Source of the DNA: Pseudooceanicola aestuarii
GTDB taxonomy: Bacteria; Pseudomonadota; Alphaproteobacteria; Rhodobacterales; Rhodobacteraceae
Length of the DNA: 64,000 nucleotides
Assembly (NCBI RefSeq): GCF_010614805.1
Contig: NZ_JAAFZC010000001.1
Coordinates: 1,714,001 to 1,778,000, forward strand
Direction: 5' to 3'
Below, piece after piece: positions 18,281 to 27,063 of this stretch (positions within the stretch are counted from its first letter, which is position 1; each line of letters starts with the position of its first letter). A program made the translations under genes and the position numbers. Under the pieces are notes generated by a model. It made no database searches, had not been told where the DNA came from, and saw nothing but the letters and a program-made list of their open reading frames with translations.

Positions 18281-18940
18281 ATGACCATGACCCTGCCCAA
18301 TCTCCTGACTCTCCTGCGCCTGTTGGCCGCGCCGGGATTCGCCCTGTGCTACCTGTTGCTGCCCCGCCCCTGGGCCGATGGCGCGGCGCTGCTGCTGTTC
18401 ACCACGGCCTCGGCCACCGACTGGATTGATGGCTACCTGGCACGCAAGTGGAACCAGGTGTCGAAGCTGGGTACGATGCTGGACCCGATCGCGGACAAGG
18501 CGATGGTGGTGATCGCACTGTTCACCCTGGCGGCCTTCTCCGGGCTGTCGGGCTGGCTGATCCTGCCGGGCGCGCTGATCCTGTTCCGGGAGGTCTTCGT
18601 TTCGGGCCTGCGCGAATACCTGGGCGATACGGCCGGCCTGCTGAAGGTGACGAAGCTGGCGAAGTGGAAGACGACCGCCCAGATGGTCGCCATCGTCGTG
18701 CTGGTGGCGCAGGGTATTGCGGAACATCAGCTGGGCATGTCCGTCTTCGGCATGGACGGAGAGATGATCGGCGCCATCCTTGATGGACGGGAGGCGGACC
18801 GCGTGAACCTGCGTCTGTGGCTGCTGGCCAATGATGTGCTGGTCTGGGGCGGGGCGCTTCTGATCTGGGTCGCGGCGCTGCTGACGGTGCTGACCGGCAC
18901 CGACTATTTCCGCAAGGCGCTGCCATATCTGAGGGATTGA
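18281..18940 (+). CDS. pgsA: CDP-diacylglycerol-glycerol-3-phosphate 3-phosphatidyltransferase
   Basis: PgsA makes phosphatidylglycerophosphate from CDP-diacylglycerol and glycerol-3-phosphate, the committed step to phosphatidylglycerol. The 219-residue membrane protein has the complete CDP-alcohol phosphatidyltransferase motif: Asp47/Asp50-Gly51, Ala54-Arg55, Gly64, Asp68 and Asp72 in DWIDGYLARKW...GTMLDPIAD. I use the ATG at 18281; an in-frame ATG 6 bases downstream is possible. It ends 2 bases before moaD, so phospholipid and molybdopterin genes appear to share a transcript here. Confidence 0.95.
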   Translation: MTMTLPNLLTLLRLLAAPGFALCYLLLPRPWADGAALLLFTTASATDWIDGYLARKWNQVSKLGTMLDPIADKAMVVIALFTLAAFSGLSGWLILPGALILFREVFVSGLREYLGDTAGLLKVTKLAKWKTTAQMVAIVVLVAQGIAEHQLGMSVFGMDGEMIGAILDGREADRVNLRLWLLANDVLVWGGALLIWVAALLTVLTGTDYFRKALPYLRD

Positions 18941-18942
18941 CC

Positions 18943-19188
18943 ATGGATGTTCTCTATTTCGCATGGGTTCGTGAACGCATCGGCCTGCCCCGCGAGACGG
19001 TACGGACAGAGGCCGTGACCGTCGCCGATCTGGTGGCCGAGCTGCGTGCGCGCGAAGACCGCTATGCCGCCGCCTTCGAGGACCTAAGCGCCCTGCGCGT
19101 CGCCCTGGACCAGGAATTGTCGGATTTCGACGCTCCGCTGGCCGGGGTGCGGGAGGTCGCGTTCTTCCCCCCGATGACCGGGGGCTGA
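18943..19188 (+). CDS. moaD: Molybdopterin synthase small subunit MoaD
   Basis: MoaD carries the thiocarboxylate sulfur that MoaE places on precursor Z to form molybdopterin. The 81-residue ubiquitin-fold protein ends in the required Gly-Gly (FFPPMTGG). A TTG 6 bases upstream is also in frame, but the ATG at 18943 is preferred. It lies 2 bases after pgsA and 3 bases before moaE. Confidence 0.95.
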   Translation: MDVLYFAWVRERIGLPRETVRTEAVTVADLVAELRAREDRYAAAFEDLSALRVALDQELSDFDAPLAGVREVAFFPPMTGG

Positions 19189-19191
19189 TCA

Positions 19192-19653
19192 ATGATCACC
19201 GACATCCGCGTCCAGTCCGCAGCCTTCGCCGTCGGCGCTGAAACCGACCGGTTCGCCGCGGCGGTGGCGCAGGCGGGCGGGGCGGGGGCCATCGTGACCT
19301 TTACCGGGCTGGTGCGCGATCTGCCCGGCGCCGGCGGGCTGGACCGGATGGTGATCGAACATTACCCCGGCATGACCGAAAAGGCGTTGAAAGCCATCGC
19401 ACAGGACGCTGCCGGCCGCTGGCCTCTGGAGGCGGTGCTGATCCTGCACCGTCACGGTGAACTGCACGCCGGTGCGGCGATCATGATGGTCGCCACCGCC
19501 TCTGCGCACCGTGCGGCGGCCTTCGCGGCGGCGGATTTTCTGATGGATTACCTGAAGTCCCGCGCGCCCTTCTGGAAGAAGGAAATCACCGCGGACGGGT
19601 CCGATTGGGTCGCGGCCAAGGACGCGGACGAGGCGGCCCTGACCCGCTGGTAG
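19192..19653 (+). CDS. moaE: Molybdopterin synthase catalytic subunit MoaE
   Basis: The 153-residue product has the MoaE features TFTGLVRD, ehYPGM in IEHYPGMTEK, the HRHGEL strand, ASAHRAAAF and the catalytic-site lysines of PFWKKE. It forms the heterotetramer with MoaD and transfers two sulfurs to cyclic pyranopterin monophosphate. It follows moaD by 3 bases and is the last gene of the pgsA-moaD-moaE run. Confidence 0.95.
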   Translation: MITDIRVQSAAFAVGAETDRFAAAVAQAGGAGAIVTFTGLVRDLPGAGGLDRMVIEHYPGMTEKALKAIAQDAAGRWPLEAVLILHRHGELHAGAAIMMVATASAHRAAAFAAADFLMDYLKSRAPFWKKEITADGSDWVAAKDADEAALTRW

Positions 19654-19696
19654 CGGGAGCGACCAAAGGCGCGGCGTCAGACTGGCCGCAGCCCGC

Positions 19697-20026
19697 TCAC
19701 TGGGCGGCGTGAACCCGTTCGATATAGGCGCGCAGGTCTTCGGCCTCGTGCCGGGCCTCGCGCAGGCCGTCCATCGCGGCGGAGAGTTCCGCCTCTGTCT
19801 GAGACAATTGGTTGGTCAGTTCCGCTTCGCGCTGCTGAAGATAGGTGATCGCCTGATCGCGGGTCTCTTCGGCGTCGTGCAATTCCTGGGCCATGCGCTC
19901 CAGCTCTCCGATGTCGGATTTCGACACGCGGGTAAAGCGGTGGATCAGCCAATAGGCGAACCAGCCCATGCAGAAGGCGACGAACAGGATGATCGCCGTG
20001 GCAATGATAAACTCAGTTCTGTTCAT
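19697..20026 (-). CDS. Single-helix membrane protein with coiled coil, function unknown
   Basis: The 109-residue product has one N-terminal membrane helix (about 6-29, TEFIIATAIILFVAFCMGWFAY start) followed by a long charged coiled coil (about 35-105) rich in Glu, Gln and Ala. The start at 20026 overlaps the 3' end of the OmpA-like gene by 14 bases, so the two are very likely translated together. It may be a partner or scaffold of that envelope protein, but this is inference from position only. I do not recognise a named family. Confidence 0.75.
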   Translation of the reverse strand: MNRTEFIIATAIILFVAFCMGWFAYWLIHRFTRVSKSDIGELERMAQELHDAEETRDQAITYLQQREAELTNQLSQTEAELSAAMDGLREARHEAEDLRAYIERVHAAQ

Positions 20027-21989
20027 CCGTCGCGTCTCCAGAGCTTGCGGCCTCCCCGGACGGATCGGCAGCATCTCCTTCTGCGACAGATTGCGCGGGG
20101 CTTGCAAGTTCGGTTTCGACGTCATCGTCCGTGGCGGCGCCGTCCGCATCTGCTTCGGCGCCTTCCACAGCAGTGGTCTCCGCCCCGATCAGGGAGAATT
20201 CGATGCGGCGATTTGCCTCCCGGCCCTCCTCCGTGCCATTGTCGGCGATCGGGGTCTCTTCGCCGTAGCCACGCGCGGTATAGGCGGCGGTCAGGACCCG
20301 GCGCATCCGCAATTCGTTCAGCACGGTCTGGGCGCGAGCCTGGGACAATTGCTGGTTCATCTCCTCGCGGCCCTGGCTGTCGGTATGGCCCGAGATTTCA
20401 AGCGGGATCTCACCGCAGGTCTTCAACACGTCGGCGATGTCATCCATCACACCCCGGCTGTCGGCGGTGATCGTGGCCTTGCCCGGTTCGAAATAAATCT
20501 TCCGACCTGTCTGGATCTCGGTCAGCTGGGCCAGGCATTCCTCCGGCGTCGGGATGGCGGCCAGAGGGTCCAGTTTTTCGCGGTAGACCACGTCGATGGC
20601 GAAATCTTCCTTCTCCCCCAGTTTGGCGGACAGCAGGCGCGCGATCTCGGAACCGGCCAGCTCGCGGCCGGTTTCGCCGCGCACCGACACGGCGTCCGGC
20701 GTCACGGTCACCGCGCCATTGCTGAGCCATGACAGCGATTCCAGCCCGGCCAGCACGCGCACCGGCCAGTCGTCGGGCAGATCCGTGTCCAGCCGGGCGG
20801 CGGCGTGAACCGTGTCGCTGCCGAACTTGGCGCGGGCATAGCTGATGGTGGCGGCGCGCAGCACCTCGTCCGAGACACGGCCACGCAATTGCACCAGCCC
20901 CTCCGGCGACAGGGTCGCGGCGAATTCCGGCGGTCCCTGTTCTTCGGCATCGGGGGTTTCTGGCAGCACGGCGTGCAGGGCAAAGACGTCGGGCAGGTTG
21001 TTCTCCAGCTCTCCCACCACCTGGTCGAAGGTGCCGCGATCGGCGCCCTCGACCGCGACCAGCGAAATATCGGCGTCGGAAAAGGTGACAGAGCCGTCGC
21101 CGATCCGACCCAGCCCCCGGATCGCCATGTCGGCGGCGGCAGCCCAGTCCGGCGTCGGCACACCCAGCCCCAGGACGCAATCGGCGGCGCCTTCCAGGTG
21201 GGTGTCGCGCGCGGCGGCCACGATGGTTTCCCGCGCCTCGGCTGTATCGGCGGAACAGGCGTCGAACCGCCCGGTCCCGTCTTCGATCAGGTAGCGCAGG
21301 GTAAAGGGGGTGACCACGGGACGCGGCGCGGAGATGTCCAGCGTCAGGGTCAGGCTGTCGGGGGCGGATTTCTTCAGCCGCGCCTCCAGCCGGCCCTTGG
21401 CGGCCATGCTGTCGGTCATCGCGACGATGGAGACGGTGCCGGCATCCATGGAGATCTTGGACCGTGGCACGTCGCGCAAGGCCAGAACCGAGAAGTCCAG
21501 CGCCCGGCGCCAGCCTTCGGGTCGGTCGTAATCGGCGGTTTGCAGCAGGTCGCTGACCTCCTCCACGCCGGGCAGGCCCGAAAAGCGGTCGATCAGGGCT
21601 TCCCGGTTCGTGACCAGCGGGATCAGCCCGGTCAGGCTGAGTTCCTCGTCATTGCGCAGCATTTCGATGGAGAATCGCGGCGGGGCGATATCTTCGGCGG
21701 CGGCGACACCCATCCGGTCGATCACGCGGGCGGCGTCGACCACCCGGCCGGCCATGGTGCGTGCCTGAAAGCGGATCGCCTCACTGGGGGCGGTGCCGGT
21801 GAGAATCACCTGCAACCCGTCGGCCTCTACTTCTGCCCAGCCCAGCCCGTCCTGGTCCAGCTCTGTCCGGACGCCGGTTTCGGAGGAGCGTTCGATCAGC
21901 GAAACCGCGAATCCGGCCGCGACCAGGCTGGTCACCGCCGCCACGGTAAAGGCCCCGGCAAGAATGAAGACCGAAGACAGACGCATCAT
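20013..21989 (-). CDS. OmpA-family envelope protein with long N-terminal BON-like region
   Basis: The 658-residue protein begins with a signal anchor (about 5-30), continues with about 450 residues that look like several repeated alpha/beta modules of BON type (patterns such as LTGTAPSEAIR, LTGLIPLVTNREAL, LRGRVSDEVLRAAT), and ends with an OmpA C-terminal peptidoglycan-binding domain (FEPGKATITADSRGVMDDIADVL; ISGHTDSQG; QARAQTVLNEL; YGEETPIADNGTEEGREANRRIE). The last 60 residues are acidic and low-complexity. OmpA domains bind diaminopimelate in peptidoglycan, so the protein probably tethers the inner membrane or periplasm to the wall. ATGATG gives two possible starts behind a GGAG site. Confidence 0.85.
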   Translation of the reverse strand: MMRLSSVFILAGAFTVAAVTSLVAAGFAVSLIERSSETGVRTELDQDGLGWAEVEADGLQVILTGTAPSEAIRFQARTMAGRVVDAARVIDRMGVAAAEDIAPPRFSIEMLRNDEELSLTGLIPLVTNREALIDRFSGLPGVEEVSDLLQTADYDRPEGWRRALDFSVLALRDVPRSKISMDAGTVSIVAMTDSMAAKGRLEARLKKSAPDSLTLTLDISAPRPVVTPFTLRYLIEDGTGRFDACSADTAEARETIVAAARDTHLEGAADCVLGLGVPTPDWAAAADMAIRGLGRIGDGSVTFSDADISLVAVEGADRGTFDQVVGELENNLPDVFALHAVLPETPDAEEQGPPEFAATLSPEGLVQLRGRVSDEVLRAATISYARAKFGSDTVHAAARLDTDLPDDWPVRVLAGLESLSWLSNGAVTVTPDAVSVRGETGRELAGSEIARLLSAKLGEKEDFAIDVVYREKLDPLAAIPTPEECLAQLTEIQTGRKIYFEPGKATITADSRGVMDDIADVLKTCGEIPLEISGHTDSQGREEMNQQLSQARAQTVLNELRMRRVLTAAYTARGYGEETPIADNGTEEGREANRRIEFSLIGAETTAVEGAEADADGAATDDDVETELASPAQSVAEGDAADPSGEAASSGDATDEQN

Positions 21990-22049
21990 GCAAGCTCCGC
22001 TTTTGTTGTCCCGGACCAAGTCTCTAAGGCGCAGCGCCCCACATGGCAA

Positions 22050-23012
22050 TCAGAGCAGGAAGGCTACGGCGAAAAACGGCAGGGGCAACAGGCCCGCATC
22101 GCGGTTTGACCGAAACAGGCGCAGCAGCAGGGGGTGGTCCTCGGCGTCGAACCGGCGCAACTGCCACAGCATGTGCCAGCCCATCGCCCAGGGCCCGGCC
22201 AGCGCGACCACAAGGGCCAGCGGGCTGCCCTGGGCCTGCACCGCGCCGACTACCGCCAGCCCGAACAGCGCCACGCTGCACACCAGGAACCCGGACAGCC
22301 AGCGGGGACTGGCCTCTCCGAACAGGCGCGCGGTGGATTTCACCCCGATCAGGGCGTCGTCCTCGGCGTCCTGGTGGGCATAGACCGTGTCGTAGAACAG
22401 GGTCCAGACGATGCCGGCGACATAGAGAACTATGGCGGGCCAGCCCAGAGAATTGCCATGCGCCGCCCAGGCCAGCAGCGCGCCCCAGTTGAACGCCAGC
22501 CCCAGGAAGATCTGCGGCCACCAGGTGAACCGCTTGGCAAAGGGATAGATCGCCACCGGGAGTAGCGACAACACGCCCAGCCCGATCGCTACGGGCGGAA
22601 AGGTCAGCAAAATCAACAGCGACACCAGCGCCTGCGCCGCCATCCAGGCCAGCGCGCCCTTGACGCTGACGGCCCCTGACGGGATTGGGCGGGACCGGGT
22701 GCGCGCCACGGATCCGTCGATGTCGCGGTCGGTGATGTCGTTCCAGGTGCAGCCCGCGCCCCGCATCAGGAAGGCGCCGATGCCGCAGCCGGCAAAGATC
22801 CAGGCATCGAACCAGGCCGCGCGCCCGTCCGACAGCATCGCCAGCGCCAGGCCCCACCAGCACGGCAGCAGCAGCAGCCAGGTGCCGATCGGCCGGTCGG
22901 CCCGCGACAGGCGCAGGTAGGGACGGGTGGCGGCGGGGGCCAGGCGGTCCACCCAATTGCCTTGGACGGCGTCGGCCACCTGTCCCTCTGGCGTCTGCTG
23001 CGGGCCGGTCAT
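22050..23012 (-). CDS. ubiA: 4-hydroxybenzoate polyprenyltransferase
   Basis: UbiA attaches the polyprenyl tail to 4-hydroxybenzoate in ubiquinone synthesis. The 320-residue membrane protein has the first aspartate motif NDITDRDIDGSVARTRSRP and the second, DTVYAHQDAEDDALIGVKSTA, within about eight helices. The long-chain diphosphate substrate would come from the polyprenyl synthase gene at 52396-53400. It is divergent from rsmE with an 11-base gap between start codons, so their promoters must overlap the coding regions. Confidence 0.95.
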   Translation of the reverse strand: MTGPQQTPEGQVADAVQGNWVDRLAPAATRPYLRLSRADRPIGTWLLLLPCWWGLALAMLSDGRAAWFDAWIFAGCGIGAFLMRGAGCTWNDITDRDIDGSVARTRSRPIPSGAVSVKGALAWMAAQALVSLLILLTFPPVAIGLGVLSLLPVAIYPFAKRFTWWPQIFLGLAFNWGALLAWAAHGNSLGWPAIVLYVAGIVWTLFYDTVYAHQDAEDDALIGVKSTARLFGEASPRWLSGFLVCSVALFGLAVVGAVQAQGSPLALVVALAGPWAMGWHMLWQLRRFDAEDHPLLLRLFRSNRDAGLLPLPFFAVAFLL

Positions 23013-23023
23013 ATGTTTCCCTC

Positions 23024-23746
23024 ATGAGCAATGTAAAAGTCAGGCTACATGTAGATCACCCGCTGGGGCCGGGGCAAACCGTTCCGCTGGAGCGGGACCA
23101 GGCGCATTACCTTTTCGGGGTGATGCGGTTGGCCACCGGCGGCGCGGTCGCCCTGTTCAACGGGCGCGACGGGGAATGGCGGGCCGAGGTCACGCAGGCG
23201 GGCAAGCGCGGTGGGGAACTGGCCTGTGCCGAACAGACCGCACCGCAGCGCGACCCGCCGGACCTGTGGCTGCTGTTCGCCCCGATCAAGAAGGCGCGCA
23301 CCGATTTCATTGTCGAGAAGGCGGCCGAGATGGGGGCCGCGCGGATCCTGCCGGTGCAGACCGATTTCACCAATTCCGAGCGGATCCGCCGCGACCGGCT
23401 TCAGGCCCATGCGGTGGAAGCAGCGGAACAATGCGGCGGCACCTACGTGCCCGAGGTGGCGGAGCTGGCGCCGCTGGACCGCCTGCTGGCCGGCTGGCCT
23501 GCCGGGCGCCGCCTGATGTTCTGTGACGAGGCCCTTGCGGGAGAGGACGCCGCCCTGCGCGGCGAACCCGGCCCCTGGGCCATCCTGATCGGGCCGGAGG
23601 GCGGATTTTCGCCGGCTGAACGCCAGCGCCTGCGCGGGTTGGATTTTGCCACGCCGGTCGCGCTGGGCCCGCGCATCCTGCGGGCCGATACGGCGGCGGT
23701 GGCCGCGATGACCCTGTGGCAACAGGCATTGGGAGATTGGTCATGA
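23024..23746 (+). CDS. rsmE: 16S rRNA m3U1498 methyltransferase RsmE
   Basis: RsmE methylates N3 of U1498 in 16S rRNA. The 240-residue protein has an N-terminal PUA-like part (RLHVDHPL...QAHYLFGVMRL) and a C-terminal SPOUT domain whose knotted SAM site is seen in LLIGPEGGFSPAE (ILIGPEGGFSPAERQ) and LGPRILRADTAA. Its stop overlaps the start of the next gene by 4 bases (ATGA). Confidence 0.95.
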   Translation: MSNVKVRLHVDHPLGPGQTVPLERDQAHYLFGVMRLATGGAVALFNGRDGEWRAEVTQAGKRGGELACAEQTAPQRDPPDLWLLFAPIKKARTDFIVEKAAEMGAARILPVQTDFTNSERIRRDRLQAHAVEAAEQCGGTYVPEVAELAPLDRLLAGWPAGRRLMFCDEALAGEDAALRGEPGPWAILIGPEGGFSPAERQRLRGLDFATPVALGPRILRADTAAVAAMTLWQQALGDWS

Positions 23747-24267
23747 GCTTTGTCCGCCCCGAGGCGCGCGCCGCCCTGATGAAATGGCGCGAGGCGCTGG
23801 CGGGGGGCGTGGTGGCGCTTCTGGGGCTGTACTGGACGCTGGGCAGCTTTGGCCTGCTGCGCTGGATCGGCGCCGTGCTGCTGCTGGTCGCCGGCGCGCT
23901 GATCGTGGCGGGGGTGCAGCGGGCGCGGTTTCGCACCGATGGCGGCGGACCTGGCGTGGTCCGCGTGGACGAGGGGCAGATCGCCTATTTCGGCCCGCTC
24001 GATGGGGGCGTCGTGGCGCTGAGCGAGGTCAGCCGACTGGCGGTCGATCCCTCTGCATACCCGCCCGGCTGGTCGCTGTCGCAGGCGGGCCAGCCGGACC
24101 TGTTCATCCCCTTCAACGCCGAGGGCAGCGAAGCCCTGTTCGACGTCTTCGCAGCGTTGCCCGGCCTGAAGACGGAGACCCTGCTGACCCATATGCAGCG
24201 CTACCGGGAGCGCCCGCCCCCTCACACCATCGTGATCTGGGAGCGTGCCGCCCTGCGTCTGCACTGA
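23743..24267 (+). CDS. Membrane protein of unknown function
   Basis: The 174-residue product has two membrane helices near the N-terminus (about 21-38 and 42-60) followed by a soluble domain of about 110 residues with alternating hydrophobic strands (GVVRVDEGQIAYFGPLDGGVVAL) that could be a small beta domain. I do not recognise the family. It overlaps rsmE by 4 bases and ends 86 bases before gshA, so it is translationally coupled to rsmE. The domain layout, two helices then a PH-like beta domain, is reminiscent of the protein at 28999-29574, but I see no convincing sequence match. Confidence 0.7.
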   Translation: MSFVRPEARAALMKWREALAGGVVALLGLYWTLGSFGLLRWIGAVLLLVAGALIVAGVQRARFRTDGGGPGVVRVDEGQIAYFGPLDGGVVALSEVSRLAVDPSAYPPGWSLSQAGQPDLFIPFNAEGSEALFDVFAALPGLKTETLLTHMQRYRERPPPHTIVIWERAALRLH

Positions 24268-24285
24268 TGCCGAGGCGGCTGTGCA

Positions 24286-24311
24286 TTGACACGCCGAACA
24301 ATTCCAATAAT
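24286..24311 (+). promoter_or_regulatory. Candidate gshA promoter
   Basis: A perfect -35 hexamer TTGACA (24286-24291) is followed by AATAAT (24306-24311). The 14-base spacer is shorter than usual, so the exact -10 is uncertain. It lies 43 bases upstream of gshA. Confidence 0.4.
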
Positions 24312-24353
24312 GCCTTGGGGTTCATGTTCTGCTGACCGAGAAAAGAGGCCCCA

Positions 24354-25724
24354 ATGTCCATACCCCAAACCGGCGGCGGGCCGATCGAACGGTACGAACA
24401 ACTTGCCGAATATCTGGAAGACGGCTGCAAGCCCGTGTCCGACTGGCGCATCGGGACAGAGCATGAAAAGTTCGGCTATTGCCGCGACACGTTGAAACCC
24501 ATCCCCTATGCGGGCGAACGTTCGGTCCTGGCGGTGCTGGAAGGGCTGCGCGACGGCCACGGCTGGGCCCCGCTGGAGGAAGACGGCCGTCTGATCGGAC
24601 TGACCAAGGACGGCGCCAATGTCTCGCTTGAGCCGGGCGGGCAGCTGGAACTCTCCGGCGCGCCGCTGGAGACGATTCACGAGACCTGCGACGAGGTGAA
24701 CGCCCACCTGCGTGACGTGAAGGACATCGCCGACAAGGTCGGTGTGGGCTTCATCGGGCTGGGCGCCGCGCCGCATTGGCTGCATGACGACATGCCGCTG
24801 ATGCCCAAGGGCCGGTACAAGCTGATGGACGGTTACATGCAACGCGTCGGCACCACCGGACGGGTCATGATGCGCCGCACCTGCACGGTTCAGGTGAACC
24901 TCGACTTCGGGTCGGAGGCGGACATGGTCCAGAAGATGCGCGTGGCGCTGGCGCTGCAACCCGTGGCCACCGCGCTGTTCGCCAATTCGCCGTTCTTCGA
25001 GGGCAAGCCCAACGGGCTGAAAAGCTATCGCAGCCGCGTCTGGCGCGATCTGGACGGTGACCGTACCGGCACGTTGCCTTTCGTGTTCGAGGATGGGTTC
25101 GGCTTTGACCGCTGGGTCGATTACGCGCTGGATGTGCCGATGTACTTCGTCTACCGCGATGGGGTCTACATCGATGCGCTGGGCCAGTCCTTCCGCGATT
25201 TCCTGAAGGGCGAATTGCCGGCCCTGCCCGGCGAGAAGCCGACCCTGTCGGACTGGGCCGATCATCTGACCACGATCTTCCCCGAGGCACGGCTGAAAAA
25301 ATTCATCGAGATGCGCGGCGCCGATGGGGGGCCGTGGCGGCGGCTGTGCGCGCTGCCGGCGTTCTGGGTCGGGCTGATGTATGATCAGGGCGCGCTGGAT
25401 GCCGCATGGGACGTGGCCCGCCGGTTCACGCCCGCGCAGCGCGACGAGATGCGCATCGCAGCCGCAGATCACGGCTTGCAGGCGCGGATCGACGATATCA
25501 ACATGCACGATCTGGCCCGCGAGGTTCTGGACATCGCGGAGGCCGGGTTGAAGGCCCGCGCCCGTCCCGGCGCCCAGGGCCTGATCCCGGACGAGACGCA
25601 TTTCCTGAACGCCCTGCGCGAAAGCGTCGAGTCCGGCAAGGTGCCCGCGGATGAGCTGATGGACCGGTACAACAGCGCATGGGATCACGACGTGACGCGG
25701 GTGTTCGGCGAATACAGCTACTGA
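24354..25724 (+). CDS. gshA: Glutamate-cysteine ligase (plant/alphaproteobacterial type)
   Basis: GshA joins glutamate and cysteine in the first step of glutathione synthesis. The 456-residue protein matches the plant-like GCS2 type: GTEHEKFGY near the N-terminus, SLEPGGQLELSGAPL, MMRRTCTVQVNLDF, and PMYFVYRDGVYID. The length is right for the family and much shorter than the eukaryotic animal-type enzyme. The ribosome-binding site is AGAGG. Its own promoter candidate lies just upstream. Confidence 0.95.
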   Translation: MSIPQTGGGPIERYEQLAEYLEDGCKPVSDWRIGTEHEKFGYCRDTLKPIPYAGERSVLAVLEGLRDGHGWAPLEEDGRLIGLTKDGANVSLEPGGQLELSGAPLETIHETCDEVNAHLRDVKDIADKVGVGFIGLGAAPHWLHDDMPLMPKGRYKLMDGYMQRVGTTGRVMMRRTCTVQVNLDFGSEADMVQKMRVALALQPVATALFANSPFFEGKPNGLKSYRSRVWRDLDGDRTGTLPFVFEDGFGFDRWVDYALDVPMYFVYRDGVYIDALGQSFRDFLKGELPALPGEKPTLSDWADHLTTIFPEARLKKFIEMRGADGGPWRRLCALPAFWVGLMYDQGALDAAWDVARRFTPAQRDEMRIAAADHGLQARIDDINMHDLAREVLDIAEAGLKARARPGAQGLIPDETHFLNALRESVESGKVPADELMDRYNSAWDHDVTRVFGEYSY

Positions 25725-25794
25725 TCCGGCGTCGCGCCGTCAGGCAGGGCCAAGCGGTACGGAACAGGATACAGGGCGGCGCGCGGGCGGCGCC

Positions 25795-26388
25795 CTATTT
25801 CTTTTTCTTCTTTCCGGTTTTCTTGCCGCCATCGCCTTCTCCGGCCGCGCCGTCGTCTTCGGCGCCTTCATCTGTGCCCAGCACATCGATCAGCAACCCG
25901 CCGTCCAGCACCGCGCGCCGTTCGGCGGCCGTCAGGGCCATGGTCTGGGCCAGAAGGCGGTCGACCTCATCCAGCGCGTCGTGCCAATCGGTCATGCGTA
26001 ACGCCACGGGGCCGGGAGTGCCGTCCTGCGCGGCCTCGTCCTTCAGCTTGGCCAGCGCGGCCAGGGTCGGGTGCAGGTCACGCGCGCGCCGGTGGTCGGT
26101 GATCGCGCGGGTCAGGGCGTTCATGTCGCGGATCGTGGTAAACCAATCGCGCCGGTCGCCCAGCTGCCGGTTGGCGCGAATGACCTTCCAGCCCTGCAAT
26201 TCGCGCAACCCGGTAGAGACGTTGGACCGCGCCAGCGACAGGGTGGTGCTGATTTCTTCGGCAGTCAGCGGGTCGGACGCCACGTGCAACAGGGCAAAGA
26301 TCTGTGCGACGGACCTATTCATCCCCCAACGCGGGCCCATTTCACCACAATGCAGGATGAAATTCTGCATGGAGGGGGTCAAATCCAT
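25795..26388 (-). CDS. GbsR/MarR-family transcriptional regulator
   Basis: The 197-residue protein contains a winged helix-turn-helix (SVAQIFALLHVASDPLTAEE through ARSNVSTGLRELQGWKVI) of the GbsR type, which in Bacillus senses choline; targets here are unknown. The C-terminal 30 residues are disordered and end in a lysine run (GKKTGKKKKK). It has an AGGAGTTT ribosome-binding site directly before the ATG. The gene is convergent with gshA. A BCCT transporter gene lies 14 kb away, which is too far to link them. Confidence 0.8.
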   Translation of the reverse strand: MDLTPSMQNFILHCGEMGPRWGMNRSVAQIFALLHVASDPLTAEEISTTLSLARSNVSTGLRELQGWKVIRANRQLGDRRDWFTTIRDMNALTRAITDHRRARDLHPTLAALAKLKDEAAQDGTPGPVALRMTDWHDALDEVDRLLAQTMALTAAERRAVLDGGLLIDVLGTDEGAEDDGAAGEGDGGKKTGKKKKK

Positions 26389-26454
26389 CTCAAACTCCTA
26401 AAAAAATATGCGTAACGGGCATAGCAGACAAAATGGTCCTGCCCCAGTCAAAGG

Positions 26455-27063
26455 TTATTTGCCGCCGATTCTGGGCTCTGTCCCGGCCAGCAGGCGGCGG
26501 ATATTGGTCGCGTGTCGCCAGAAGATCAGAAGTGCCAGCGCCGCGCACAGGGCGGCCACCTCCGCCCGGCCCAGCAGCACCGCCCAGATCGGGGTAGAGG
26601 CGGCTGCAACCAGCGCCGACAGCGAGGAGATGCGCATCAGCGCCGCCACCACCGCCCAGGTGGCGCAGGCGGCCAGCCCAAGCGGCCAGGCCAATGCCAG
26701 CAACGTGCCCAGGTAGGTCGCGACCCCTTTGCCCCCGGCGAACCGCAGCCAGACCGGAAAGCAATGGCCCAGGAACGCGGCGAACCCGGCCAGTTGTGCG
26801 GCATCCTCGCCAGCCAGCGCGCGGGCGATCAGCACCGCCGCCGCGCCTTTGCCCGCATCGGTGATCAGGGTCAGCAGCGCCGCCAGCTTGTTGCCGGTGC
26901 GCAAGACGTTGGTGGCACCGATATTGCCCGATCCGATCTGTCGAAGGTCGCCCAGTCCGAAAACCCGTGCCATCACGATGCCGAAGGGGACCGATCCCAG
27001 CAAATAGCCCGCCACCGCCCAGAACAGCAGCAGCACGGGCGGGGTGACGAGATCGGGGGTCAC
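26455..27063 (-). CDS. plsY: Glycerol-3-phosphate acyltransferase PlsY
   Basis: PlsY acylates glycerol-3-phosphate with acyl-phosphate to start phospholipid synthesis. The 202-residue membrane protein has the three PlsY motifs: GSVPFGIVMAR, GSGNIGATNVLRTGNK with KGAAAVL, and HCFPVWLRFAGGKGVAT. Its ATG overlaps the stop of the dihydroorotase homologue by 4 bases, so it is the last gene of the pyrB operon. Confidence 0.96.
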   Translation of the reverse strand: MTPDLVTPPVLLLFWAVAGYLLGSVPFGIVMARVFGLGDLRQIGSGNIGATNVLRTGNKLAALLTLITDAGKGAAAVLIARALAGEDAAQLAGFAAFLGHCFPVWLRFAGGKGVATYLGTLLALAWPLGLAACATWAVVAALMRISSLSALVAAASTPIWAVLLGRAEVAALCAALALLIFWRHATNIRRLLAGTEPRIGGK